Part shown: positions 10,036 through 21,432 of the stretch, in pieces
How positions within the stretch are numbered: position 1 is the stretch's first letter
Layout: the number at the start of each line of letters is the position of its first letter
Origin: Sphagnum compactum
Taxonomy: Eukaryota; Bryophyta; Sphagnopsida; Sphagnales
Assembly (NCBI GenBank): GCA_965153455.1
Contig: OZ234501.1
Span: 14,682,855-14,746,854, forward strand
Direction: 5' to 3'
DNA length: 64,000 nucleotides
The notes under the pieces: generated by a model
The model's database searches: none
What the model was told of the DNA's origin: nothing
Seen by the model: only the letters and a program-made list of their open reading frames with translations
Position numbers and translations under genes: made by a program

Positions 10036-11164
10036 TTTCTTGGATGTGTGAAAAGGGATTGCGAGTTTTCAAGAATGCAATAGATGCAATAGGAAAGGTG
10101 CATAATTCGTGGGTGAATGTGATGGAAGTGTACATCTCCTGAATTGGATTAAACTGCGAAAGAGGACATGGTCTTATCTCTTCTTCCCTCTCTTTTATGT
10201 TCTTTTGGAGAATTGTCCAGTTTCTCAATGTATCATGTAAATTCCCTTCGCGTAATTTATTTAAATAATTGTAAATGCCATGTATGTACAATTCTAAGTT
10301 TGTTTCTAATTTCAAAGTTGTGTTATTATATTTATTGATTTGATGTAATGTTCATTATTAAAAAAAACTTCTTTCCTATTACAAAATTTGATTTAAAATC
10401 CAATGTACATTGTTGTTTTATTATTTCAAGTTTTATATGTGGTTTAGACTATTACTATCTTCCTTATTCAATTTAGGTACTATGAATTTTCCTTACGTAA
10501 TTTAGATTGTTAATTTAAATCCTTTAAGGTTTTGAATTTAAAGAACTATTGTGAATCCTCTATTTGTGTTGTTCATCAAAATTTTGTTGTGAAAGGATAT
10601 GATTTTTATCTTTGTCTCATTTTAGTACCATGCCCATGACTTTGATTAAGCTAGAAATCACTCAAACCATACTCTTTTGGGTTTCATGTCATTTTTTGTC
10701 TTTACTTTCAAAATAGTTTTTTAAAAAAATTTAATTTTTAAAACAAACATGATTGCAATCCATCTGGGACCATGTTCGACATATTGCCGAAAGGGCAAAA
10801 GGGCCATAAAATTGTCTACCCAAAAAAAAAACATGTTACAAAATAATTATTGGTTTAAAGAGCTGATTACGGGATCAAGGTTCATCGCAGATATCGACGG
10901 TGCTACTGCGATAGGTTATGCGCAAGGCACCTTTTAACGGACCCATTTTTCTCTTCCTTTGCCTTCAAGTAAAATTTTTCCTTTGCATAGATTCATTCAA
11001 AGCTTGATTTATGCGAGATAAATTAGCTTGTCGAGTAACATATCGAGACAACGTCTTTTTCTGAACATACAATGCACAGCCCAGTTGGCATCTATGGTTT
11101 CGGACGGGCATGGTGCAATGTTGTAAATGTGCAGATCGGAACAATATGACAGTCCCTTGTCGGG

Positions 11165-11874
11165 GTTGGAAAGAATAATTTTAAAATTTCATTTCAATAT
11201 GAGCTCACGTACATGTATATTTTTTAATGTTATTAAATGAGGCCACACGAACATTTTTTTTAGCTGATTTGTTAAACAATGTTTCTAGGGGCTAGGTTTT
11301 ACCTAGTGCTTGCTGATAATTTGGTTGACTCATTGATCATTCAACTTGTTAACTGACTCTTATCTTATAACATCATGCATGTAATCTAATCTCACCAAAT
11401 TGATGTTCAAGTGAAATGGATTTCTCAAATTTTAGTGGACATCGCACCTTATAAAGACCTATTAAATTATCTTTTCAAAAAACATATATAGTAGAAATGA
11501 ATTTGTAAGTTCATTTGTGTTTTAAATTGTTTTACATGTTGGTAAGGTTTGCAACTACTATGCATGTATCGTCACTACCCATTTAAAAAATAAGTTTAAA
11601 AATTCATTTCAATATAAGCTTACTTACATGTATAATTTCTGATGTTCTTAGATGAAGCTCCTGAAACATTATTTTTTAGTTGGTTTGTTAAACAATGTTT
11701 TTAGGGGCTAGGTTTTACCTAGTGCTTGCTGACAGTTTCATCGGCTCATTGGTCACTAAACTCGTTAGCGAGCCCTTATCTTGTGACATGTAATCTAATC
11801 TTACCAAATTGATGCTCAAGTGAAATGGATTTCTCAAATTTTAGTAGACATCGGGCCTTGTAAAGACCTATTAA
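11165..11874. repeat. Direct duplication, two copies of about 300 bp
   Basis: 11165-11466 and 11585-11874 align along their length, sharing the core GGGGCTAGGTTTTACCTAGT and AAGTGAAATGGATTTCTCAA. Identity is roughly 80% by eye. The core contains a small palindrome, CTAGGTTTTACCTAG. No coding potential is seen. Confidence 0.7.
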
Positions 11875-12691
11875 TATAAACATTAAAATATTAATTAATT
11901 TTCTAAAATTATAAATTTTATTCATTTTTACACATATAATCTAATATAATTGTGTAATGTTTACATATATAAAATAAACTTATTTAATTATATGCATATA
12001 AGATATAATTTTTCATTTAAATTTATGATAAAAATTTAATGTACAATAAATTTTATATTTCCCACATCTTACATTTCTATTTTATTTTTAAATTAAAATA
12101 CTATAATATCATAATGTATCATAATTTGACCATTAAATTTTATTTCAATGTATATTATCTAATTTATTCACATTGAATATTTTAAATGGATCAAATATCA
12201 ATATATATTTAATAAAAATGTAATAAAAAATTATATACCTTGTATGTATAACATTAATCAAAATCACATCTTTATATGTTGTAGTTCATTATGTCCATTT
12301 GTACTCATATTAAAATATTGATAGTTATTTTTGAGTCATTGTAAAAACATTTTATGACCACATTGTCTAAGCAATGACACATCATTTTGTGAACGTCATT
12401 TGCATTTTTTGTTTTCAACATATTTGAAATTATTATATTTTTTCATTAATCAGCCATGTGAATGAAAAATTGGAATAAAAAAATGATGTTATTTTTATTT
12501 ATTTTTATGTCATCATTATATAAAAGCTACAGTGGTGTGTGTCCGTCTGTGTGTCACAAGACGTTCTGCGTTTTAACATTACGCCAGAACCGGCGGCAGT
12601 TAGGGCAGTTGGGAAACATCTTTGAAAAACAAATTCTTAGAAATTGCCATGAACCGAGGTGGCCAGTACCCGGTCCAGACCTCGAGACGGA

Positions 12692-12795
12692 CTTGAAACG
12701 AGGTTCCCAGAAAGAAAACCCGTCGTTGGGGACCTGAAATGAGGTCCTCAGAAAGAAAACCCGTCGTTGGGGACCTGAAACGAGGTCCTCAAAGA
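12692..12795. repeat. 41-bp minisatellite in a GC-richer island
   Basis: About 2.5 units containing CAGAAAGAAAACCCGTCGTT and a GAGGTCC box. It lies inside 12540-12880, which is clearly richer in GC than its surroundings and looks like a fragment of a transposed repeat. No domain is recognisable in translation. Confidence 0.7.
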
Positions 12796-14654
12796 GGCCA
12801 AAAAAAACAGCGACCAGGGCAGCCGCTGTGGGGGGCCGGGCGAGGTGCCACGAGTGGCGTAGCCACGGGTCACAACACTCGTCATTATTAATCAATGCAA
12901 CATTAATATATGATTATAATTTTTTTCACATAGGAGTTGAAATAATATTTTATGATTACAATCAATTATGTAATTGTTTAAAATATCTAATCATTGATTT
13001 CTTGGTTGTAAATGACAAAATCTTTTTTAATGTCATGGGTCAATTTGTTTTGAGCTAGTCTACTTCACAAATTGTGTGCAAATGAAGGGTGATAGTTTCA
13101 AAAACACTAATTGCAAATACAATATAACGATTTGAAACTTCAAATGCCCATAAAATATCACCTCTCCCTCCCAGTGTAAGTGGCAACAATTATTTGTTAA
13201 ACAACACATGCACACACACTTCAAAGGAAAAAATGAATTTATATTGTAAAGTTTGATTCTTATTTTCAAGCATAAATAAATTTCATCACTACATTTGAAT
13301 CTATTTTTTTCTAAATTTTATTACATGCATTCAATCAATGAATCCAAATCCAAATCCAAAAAATTAAACTCAATTACATTTATAGTCTTGTTAGTTTTTT
13401 TACAATGGCATTCACATAAATATGTTCAATGTCTATTAACCTTAAATTGTAAATTAATTTTACATCACATTTGTAAAATAACATATTAAACCTTAAAACA
13501 AATAATTTTTTTGAAAGAACATAACAAAATTTTCTTTGATTTCTTATTTAAAACTTCCCAAATGTGATCATTATCATCAAAGTAATCACATTCAATCCAA
13601 TTACACATTAAATTTCAATGTGAAATTAAAACATAAAAAAATATAATCTTCAAAAATAACATTTGATCAAAACAATGTATGTTTGTTCTTCTCAATTCAA
13701 AAAAGACTTTTGATATTCAAGAGCCTTTTTAAAACCCTTGAAAATAAAGCTTGTGAGCCAATGTGTGGCATGAATATCAAAAACCCAAGAAATATATGTT
13801 TGGTTCTTAAATTGTTCAAACACTTTTAAAACTAACATTGCAAAACTTTGAATTAACACATTTTTCAACTTTCTTTTTCATTCATTTAAACCTTCATAAC
13901 CTTTCTTTTTCAAGTTTTTTTAAATGATGTAAAATTTTATTTATTAACATTTACTATTGCATTTTTTTTCAAACATTTAATATATAATATGAAAACTACC
14001 AAAAATCGGCTAAACTTGATACGATTTTAACAATAATTCTATTAAATAAAAAAATCTCAAAAATTATCAAATGAAAAAGAACTTTGAACATTAAAATGAC
14101 TACCTTCAAACCCTAATGCAATAACCTTTCAAAACTATAAAAAAAGGACCCATCATTCACAAGTTTAAACCATAAAACAAGATAAATGAAAAAAAAAGAC
14201 TAAGTAAATGAAAATAATATTAAAATGATTACCCTTACCTTAATGTAACCAACCATGAAAGCTTAAAATGGCTACCTCAATTTTATATTTTCACAAAATG
14301 TATGGATTCTTTTTAACTATATAATTGGATGATTATAATTCAAAAATTATTTTATTTTTTCTCTTACTCACAAAACTCTATGGGATTCATAAGTTTATAT
14401 CTATGGCAATTATTGAAAATTTTCCCAAATCTATTCATATTACATTTTTAAACATTGTTTTATGATCGCCATAACGTTCCCCCCACCCAAGGTCTTTGGC
14501 ACACCTTTATTTTTCCAACCACCTAGCCACCATGGTTCAACATTTGGGTAATTGACCTTAATGCCATGGCATGTTCATTTCTTTAGATAAAGAATTTTGT
14601 TTTACCTTTCTGAAAAAGGAGGAATTTGTTTTTTGAAAAAAAAACTATGTTAAA

Positions 14655-14838
14655 TTATGGACAAGAAATAGTGCCATGTAATTAATGATGACCTTGGATA
14701 ATATCTATGCAATTTAAAAAACCTTTAAGATGGCCATAACATCTTCTTATAATCCTTTGCCATTTTTTAAAGTTCATAAATTGCATAAATATCATCCAAG
14801 GTCATCATTAATTAAATGTCCTTATCTCTTGTCCATGA
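14655..14838. repeat. Imperfect inverted repeat (possible MITE remnant)
   Basis: The left arm (about 14655-14725) contains TTAATGATGACCTTGGAT and GACAAGA. The right arm (about 14764-14838) contains the reverse complement ATCCAAGGTCATCATTAA and TCTTGTC. Arms are about 65-75 nt around a loop of about 40 nt. No target duplication was identified. Confidence 0.6.
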
Positions 14839-16534
14839 TTTTACGTAATAGATAAATGTCTTTCTTAAGGACCATAATTCAACACAATCTTATCCAAAAT
14901 AAATAAATCCAAAAACATAATCAAATTCAATTGGGTAATTGGAACCCCAAGTACCAAGGATTTAATCTTTAAAAACAAGATATATTACATAATATTTCAA
15001 AAGTTATGATTTATAAATTGACTTACATTTTTTAAAAACTATTAGAACCCAAAAAGACGTTTTAAAAGTTATAACAAGTTTGTTAAGTTATATTTGAGTA
15101 TGCTATACTCATTCAATTCATTTCAAATTTATTCAAATATTCTCATAATAAAATTAAAAATATAGCAAACGTGGTTGTATAAATTTGTCAAAAAATTCAA
15201 CACCAACCAAAGTAACCACTTATCGTAATGAAATTTAAGCAATGTGTATGACTTGGGGCAATTCCTATTAGCCAATTAGGATCCAATCATCCTTTTTGAA
15301 ATGGTAAGGCAAAATCTTTTACATAAATGAATACGCGTGCTTGCCATGACCATGTACACATGTCTCTTGTCAATAAGTTATCATAATAGTTAAGTGTTCT
15401 TTTCACAAACCATAATTTAACATAATGTTTGTTTTTCAAAAATGAAGTCCTCTTTATTCAAAAACACAAGGCACAATCCTTTATAAAGGAGAATGGGTGT
15501 GCCCATGACCACTCTATCCTTGTAAGCTTACTTAACACCATGGTCAAGGACTTGCCCATTCTCTAATACATTTCTACCATAGAGATTTCTCAACACAATA
15601 CACCAAAAACCAAAAAAACCATGAACCAAAATTGGCATCCCACAACATAAACATAAGAGTACAACAAAATCTTAAGAACCATGAACTAAAACAACAAAGA
15701 CATCTCACAACATAGACTTACGAATGCTAATCTTGCAATTGACGTTTGTCTACATTTTGGTTGCATAGAAGCTTATACTGATCTTCATGGTTTTCTTCAC
15801 AACCTAATTTCTCACTATTCCTTCTACAAAGCCATGTAACCCTAGTGTATCATAGCCACACAACCCTAATCTATAATAGCTTGCTTCAAAGTCTATACCT
15901 ATACAAGTATTCAAGAGAGTCCACCCACTACTTAAGTGTTGCGCACCACAATTGATTACTCACGCAATCAGATTGTATCTTTGGAGCAAAGCCTTGCAAC
16001 AACAAATTCTTGCTATGTAGTAAATGACCCACTTTTTCTAGCCAAACAACAATGCCCAACTCTCCTAATTCTCTTTTGGTTCTGTGAACATTTTGTTCTC
16101 ATGAAAAAAATTGAGAAAGATTTCCATACTCATGATTAAGAAAGCCAAAACGAGGTTCCAAATTTCCTTGAATACAAAAGAAAGTCTTCCAGATAAGGGC
16201 CCAAAGAACCAGGAAGAAGAAAACCCACAAGAAGGTAGAACTAAAATGAAGAACAATAAAACTACCAGAATGAACAAAAGTGACAGCCTCTCAAATTCAA
16301 TTCTCATGAAAGAATATATACACAAAAATATATAATAACTAGGCAAACTTTCTCAAAGTCAAATACCTGGAAAAAGGAGTAGAGAAAAAACCCAGACCTC
16401 CTTACAGAATTGAAAGTAGCTGATCAAGAGGAAGAAAACTTCTGGTCAAATTTCAGATTCCAATAGCTCAGTCTGACATGAGAAAACTTTGCTACCATGC
16501 AAAAGAGGCATCTCCTCATGGTGGGTGTAAAAGT

Positions 16535-16785
16535 AATCTGACTGAAAACCTAGGGCAAAACCCACATCACAAAATCTGCATGCTAAGTTTCTGTCAAATT
16601 TGTGAAGCAAACAGAAAGACTTGGTTGTGATATCAACAAGCACTCAAGAGGCATTATAGTAATCTAGTTGAAAACTTAGCACAAACCCAGAACACAAAAA
16701 CCTGCTTGCTAAGTTTCTGTCATGTTTGTGAAGCATACAGAAAGACCCAGTTGTGATATCAACAAGCACTCCAAGAGGTAATATA
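16535..16785. repeat. Tandem duplication of a 126-bp unit
   Basis: TGCTAAGTTTCTGTC recurs at 16581 and 16707, and the flanking sequence (GATATCAACAAGCACTC) recurs at the same spacing. Two units, about 90% alike. No function evident. Confidence 0.7.
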
Positions 16786-17329
16786 GCTACTTACTTCAAA
16801 AAGTCAAGAGTATCCTCACTCAAGCTGCCACAACAAGCTTGCAAGGTGTTTTGTTAGCTTGAAAGCTCCATTTTGGTGTCATGGTGGTTCCACCACTTTC
16901 TTCTTCCAATAATCAAATTTCACACGAGAAGAGAGTACACACCTGGCAAAAGGAAAAAAAGAAGCTCTTTCTGTAGTACCCGGCAACCAAGCTCCCTCCA
17001 CAGGTGATCAAATTAGTACCAACTGCAACAAATTGAACTGCTGCAAGAGTTGTAGTTCATCTTGAACACTTCCATAGCTCCATGAACAAGCATACCAACT
17101 AGACAATTGTTCAAACAAGGGTGAAGAGCATAATACTTGATAGATGGACATGGCAATCATGGCAGACATTCAAGGAAGATTGGAGATCAGGAAGAAGTTG
17201 GATTCTCTCTCTCTCTCTCTTTATGTGCTCATTCTCATGGAGCACAAATCAAAGGAGAAGTTTACTCGCACCTTTGATCAGAGAGTATGACTGCCATTCA
17301 GAACAACAGACCGATTGTTGTAAAGGAGA

Positions 17330-17576
17330 TGAAAACTGTCAAGAGAGATGGCGACAGAACCGAAGAGAGAGAGAGAGACAGAAAAACAAACAAACAAAGC
17401 AATGGTAGAAAACTTTGCAGACCATTCAACAAAGTGAAGGAGATGGCGACACAAACAAACAAACAAGCAGGGAGAGAAATGTGAGAGATGCACTAGAGAG
17501 AGAGAGAGAGAAGCAAACAAAGAAAGCTATGGTAGCTTGCTGATCATTCAACATATAGAAGGAGATGGTGACACAA

Positions 17577-17615
<39 letters not shown>

Positions 17616-17635
17616 CAAAGAAAGCAATGGTGGAT
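17330..17635. repeat. Degenerate minisatellite with (AG)n tracts
   Basis: Three units near 17335, 17437 and 17560 share GGAGATGGCGACACAAAC followed by GA dinucleotide runs and AAGCAAACAAAGAAAGC. The longest (AG)n tract is about 17580-17613, and a (CT)n tract lies at 17203-17221. The array lies about 0.9 kb upstream of the 18552 gene and could be part of its promoter or leader. Confidence 0.65.
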
Positions 17636-18266
17636 TGATGATCCTGTCCACGACAACGCACTGGCGCGATTGGTCGACATCCGCCTCCACGCCTTTTACA
17701 GATGCCGTATTGTGTTGGAGCCTGTGGTACTGCGCCACGGCCGCAAACCGGCCCAAGAGACAGGGTAGTTACTGGACACACAGGGCGCCCCCTCTCTTGT
17801 GTCTGTATGTGTGCGGCATCCCTCCTTTCTTCTCTTGTCTCCCTTTCTTCTTCTTCATCGTCTTTTTCCTCTTCTTCTTCTTCTTGCTTCTTCTTCTTCC
17901 TCACCAGAAAAGAACGAACCAGCGGCTTTACAGATCTTGTGCTGCAAGCTTATTTTTTGCTCTCACAAAACTCCGACAACAACAACAATAACATTTTTGT
18001 CCTTGCTGCTTCTTCTTCTTCATCTATTTGTTACCTTCTCTCTCTCTCCTCTTCTCTTCACAGTTGTTGCCTTTTGCCTGCAAATCTAAGCTGCAAAAGT
18101 GTGCTCGGAGTTATTTTGCAATCGTGGAAGTGGTTTGTTTGTTTATTTGCGCTTCTTCTTCTTGTCTTTGCTTCAAGACTTTCTTTCTGGTTTCGGTTGG
18201 CACGTTGTCCTTTCTTCGGGGGTTTGCTGTGATCCGAAGCTTTTCCAGGGAATTCTCTTTTCTGTT

Positions 18267-18397
18267 TTGCAACCTGTTGTGCTCTCTTTGTCTTTGAGAT
18301 TGTTGTGTTATTGTCTTGCATCCTGTTTTGCTCTCTTTGTCCTTGATTTTGTTGTGTTCTTGTCTTGCAACCTGTTGTGCTCTCTTTGTCTTTGAGG
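18267..18397 (+). repeat. 49-bp tandem repeat in the probable 5' leader
   Basis: Two full units and a partial third start at 18267, 18316 and 18365, each with TTGTGCTCTCTTTGTC or a near variant. The array lies 155-285 bp upstream of the 18552 ATG, in CT-rich sequence typical of a plant 5' UTR. Confidence 0.75.
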
Positions 18398-18551
18398 AAC
18401 AGGGGGAAGAAGTCGAGAAGGTGGAGGCAGCAAGCGAACTGGATAACAGTTTGGTCTGCGTACTCTTCTTCAAACCACTGCCGCCGCGGCTACAGCCTTC
18501 ACAACAAGTGTTTGAGAACGGGTGAGAGATAGAGAAAGAGCCTTCCAGTAG

Positions 18552-19484
18552 ATGGGCTTTCCAGCGAAACGAGACGGCTGGGTGGTGCAGCAGCAGCAGC
18601 TGCTGCTTCAACCTCCTGCTCGACCTCCTCCTCTTCCTGGTGCTGCGTATCCATTGTTGCCTACGGTGCTCCCTTATAGCAGCAACAGCAACAAGAAGTA
18701 TGATCCCTGGCAGCACAGCCACGGGTTCTACCCGCAACCGTATCCTCCTCCGAAGCGTGTTGCAGCAGCAGCTGCAGCTCCCGCTAAGTACAAATCCCAT
18801 AGCCGCAAGCATAACATCAACAATAACAACAACAACAACAAGCAGCGCAATCGAGCCCCCTGTGCTCCTTACAACACTAGTTCCTACTTGATGAGAGCGG
18901 GGAAGCTGGGAATCAACGCGCCGCTCTTGTCTCCTACCACGCCCGCGCTTGAGATGCCGGTAATCTCACCGGCTCCTTGGCCCCAGGAGTCGTTAGGAGA
19001 CGGAATGGTGGCGAACGAGCTTGGCGTCAACGCCTACGGCTCCATGAACGGCAGGATTCGTCTACGAGCCGCCGACGAGGGAGGAGCAGCAGAGCGAGAC
19101 TCCGGAGGGTTCTCCTCTTGTGGAGAGAGCGATACAGATCACTGCGAACGACCTCCGGCCGACAGCGTACAGCAAGTGGAGGAGAGAATCGAGCACGGTT
19201 TGCAACGGTTCGAGATCCTGATGGCGGAATTGCCTCTGGAGCATCAGCATCATCATCATCAACAGCAGCAGCAGCATCATCACGTTCCCATCATCCATGA
19301 CCAGGAGACACATATCGCTCAACTGGAGGAGGAGAATTTGTGCCTGCAGCAGCGTCTATGGGCCATGAGCCAGGAGCTTCTGTTACTTCGAAGGCGTCTT
19401 GCTAACCAAGCAGCAGCAGGAGGAGGAGTACCTCATGAAATTGCTTCTGATGATAGCTTGGGGAATGGTTCTTGTGCTGCTTAG
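18552..19484 (+). CDS. Plant-specific protein of unknown function with C-terminal coiled coil
   Basis: An intronless frame of 310 codons. An in-frame TAG (18549-18551) sits directly before the ATG, which fixes the N-terminus if this ATG is used. Residues 1-100 are low complexity (Gln, Pro, Ala and Asn runs) with a basic KYKSHSRKHN patch. Residues about 112-150 contain YLMRAGKLG, LLSPTTPALEMPVISPAPW, and then VNAYGSMNGRIRLR. This block resembles a conserved plant family that I recognise by pattern but cannot name with confidence. A Ser/Glu-rich segment, a VEERIEHGLQRFEIL helix and a His/Gln run follow. A leucine-rich coiled coil (residues about 255-293, LEEENLCLQQRLWAMSQELLL) suggests dimerisation. 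There is no signal peptide or membrane segment. Function is unknown; location is probably nucleus or cytosol, by inference. Confidence 0.82.
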   Translation: MGFPAKRDGWVVQQQQLLLQPPARPPPLPGAAYPLLPTVLPYSSNSNKKYDPWQHSHGFYPQPYPPPKRVAAAAAAPAKYKSHSRKHNINNNNNNNKQRNRAPCAPYNTSSYLMRAGKLGINAPLLSPTTPALEMPVISPAPWPQESLGDGMVANELGVNAYGSMNGRIRLRAADEGGAAERDSGGFSSCGESDTDHCERPPADSVQQVEERIEHGLQRFEILMAELPLEHQHHHHQQQQQHHHVPIIHDQETHIAQLEEENLCLQQRLWAMSQELLLLRRRLANQAAAGGGVPHEIASDDSLGNGSCAA

Positions 19485-19620
19485 ATGTACAAAATGGTGT
19501 CAGTCTTTTCGTCCAATTTCATGTGTGTATGTATGATAGCAAAACAAAGGAGACAGAGAGTCGAAGAGGAGCAAAAGCAGCATGTGATCCCATGTGTGTG
19601 AAAGAGGTAGAAGAGAGGAG

Positions 19621-19652
<32 letters not shown>

Positions 19653-20460
19653 TTGTAGCAAGCTGATTCATTGATTTTCGGGGTGAGCAGTCGGCTTTTT
19701 GTTACATTTGCAGCCAGGTGGGGTGGTGGCGGATTGTGGGGGGGAGGGGACAGAAACCAGATCCAAGCCATGGAGAGGCAGGCTGCAAGGAGGGTGGAGT
19801 TCAAGGAGCTCTCATCCTACTGCTGCTGCTGCCTGCAACGGTCTGGTACATGGCTGGCCCTTTTGTGCTTCCTGTGCTCTTCTTCTTGTACCCAACGAGA
19901 AGTCTGGGTTTGCAGTTGGCAAGAGGACAAAAATTTTCCCAAGAGTTGCTGGTCACCCCACTTGACCATACTGACTCTGTGTCTGATACACAGTGATTGG
20001 AATCTGTGGGGTTTTGTTGCTTCTTGACAGAGGCCAACCAGCCAGCCAGCCAGCAGCAGCACCTGTACAAGCACTCCCAGAGCAGTCTCGACATGCTTGG
20101 ACATGGTGAAAGCCATTTGCTGGGTAAGCTTGCTACCTCACAGCAAGGGGTAAAAGCTTTGTGTGCAACAGACAGCATGCAAAGTCATGCCTGCTGTTGC
20201 TGCTGCTGCTGCGGCTGCTTCAACCAGCTTCTCTTCAACAAAAATGGAAGTGCCCATGATCTTGTCCCACCACCACCACCCTCTTTGTGTCTGTCATGTT
20301 CTTCTGGTGTGTGCTTCACTTCTGTGGTGCTGAAAGAAGAAAATTTGCCAACTTGCGTTTTCTGCTTGCATCTTGTATAGAGCCATCATTGTACAATTCA
20401 TCACCTTGCCTGCTTCAAGCATGTTGTGCATCTGATGTAATATGATTTTTTTGCAGTCAG
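19485..20460 (+). other. 3' flank or 3' UTR of the 18552 gene
   Basis: About 1 kb that is less AT-rich than the spacer beyond. It holds a (GT)n(GA)n tract at 19621-19655, a G-rich stretch at 19720-19755 and CAG/CTG-rich patches near 20050 and 20190. Open frames overlap in several frames with no family resemblance. It may be a long 3' UTR or a non-coding transcript; sequence alone does not decide. Confidence 0.4.
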
Positions 20461-21346
20461 ATTTCTCCCTGACACATTTATACAATTTCATTGCAAGCAT
20501 GCTCTGCAGTGTGCTTCTTTCTTTCTGGTTTCCAAAGTTTGCAATTTGGTGGAGTTTTTGGATCTAACATGCTTTAGCTTCAGAAAGCTGTTCTAGTTTC
20601 TTAGTTGCAATAACTAAATTCATCAGAGTTGGGCAGGTTGAGACTGAAGAGATGTCCACAAATTCTGGATTTTGCAGCTTCCCAAGTTGCAGCTGATCAA
20701 GTCAATGTCAAAGGACTAAAACTTGGATCCAATTTGAGTTCCAAGGCCAACTCTAATACGATATCTGGATGCAGATATCTGTCAAGAAATGTGCTTCATT
20801 TTTCTCTTGGGAGGCAATAGTTGTTACCTCGATGACCAACAAGGCTGATGACAAGAAGAAACTCCAAATGCAGATTTAGATTCATTGGTGGTGCAGAATC
20901 CAATAAAGAGAGAATACAGCCTTGAGGTCACAACGCATAAAAGTCACATCTCATCCGCACGTCAACCTCTATCAATTCCAATTTCTCCTCTCCTGCATCT
21001 CAACTGGTTCAACATGGCTGTTATGTAACCATCATGGGAGGGTCCATTCCACCCAGGAATGCGGTGAGCCTGGTAAGGTAAGGTGAGCTGATGGTCCATT
21101 AGGTAGTAACAAGTTCTTCTGGGACCTATTCTGAAGCATAATCAAACTTTCATTGTTCAAGCATACGGCAATTGCCTCTACTAATCTGTGATTTGCATTA
21201 AAACTGACAATGACAATACCACTAATCCATCGGTTGCATTAAAACTGGCAATGACATATCAAAGTAAAGCTATTAAGTGGTTGCTTGTCCCGCCTGAAAA
21301 CACTCATCAAAGTGCACAAATAGAACATAGAAACCAGTTACATGGA

Positions 21347-21432
21347 GGGTAAAGCCCCAGACATTCCCGAAATAAGGGGCTTAGGATTAGGCCTTGTATT
21401 CTGGGAATGGCCTCCACCCACAGACTTTACCC
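21347..21432. repeat. Imperfect hairpin of about 86 nt
   Basis: GGGTAAAG (21347-21354) pairs with CTTTACCC (21425-21432), CATTCCC (21362-21368) with GGGAATG (21403-21409), and AAGG with CCTT further in, around a loop of about 14 nt. The outer part has an asymmetric bulge. The arms do not match any conserved plant microRNA I know. Confidence 0.5.

Larger units (their letters stand above)
10040..17120. other. AT-rich intergenic spacer
   Basis: No gene is recognised on either strand over about 7 kb. Open frames are short, AT-rich and without family resemblance. It holds a direct duplication (11165-11874), a GC-richer island with a 41-bp repeat (12540-12880), an inverted repeat (14655-14838) and a 126-bp tandem duplication (16535-16785). 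Confidence 0.6.

Noticed and set aside
17702-18232. Plus-strand open frame of 176 codons rich in Ser and Leu upstream of the 18552 gene
   Set aside because: A translation of CT-rich low-complexity leader sequence, overlapped by other open frames of the same kind in different frames; no family resemblance.
18111-18812. Minus-strand open frame of 233 codons overlapping the coiled-coil gene
   Set aside because: Antisense to repeats and to CAG-rich coding sequence; the plus-strand frame has the conserved block and a start fixed by an upstream stop.
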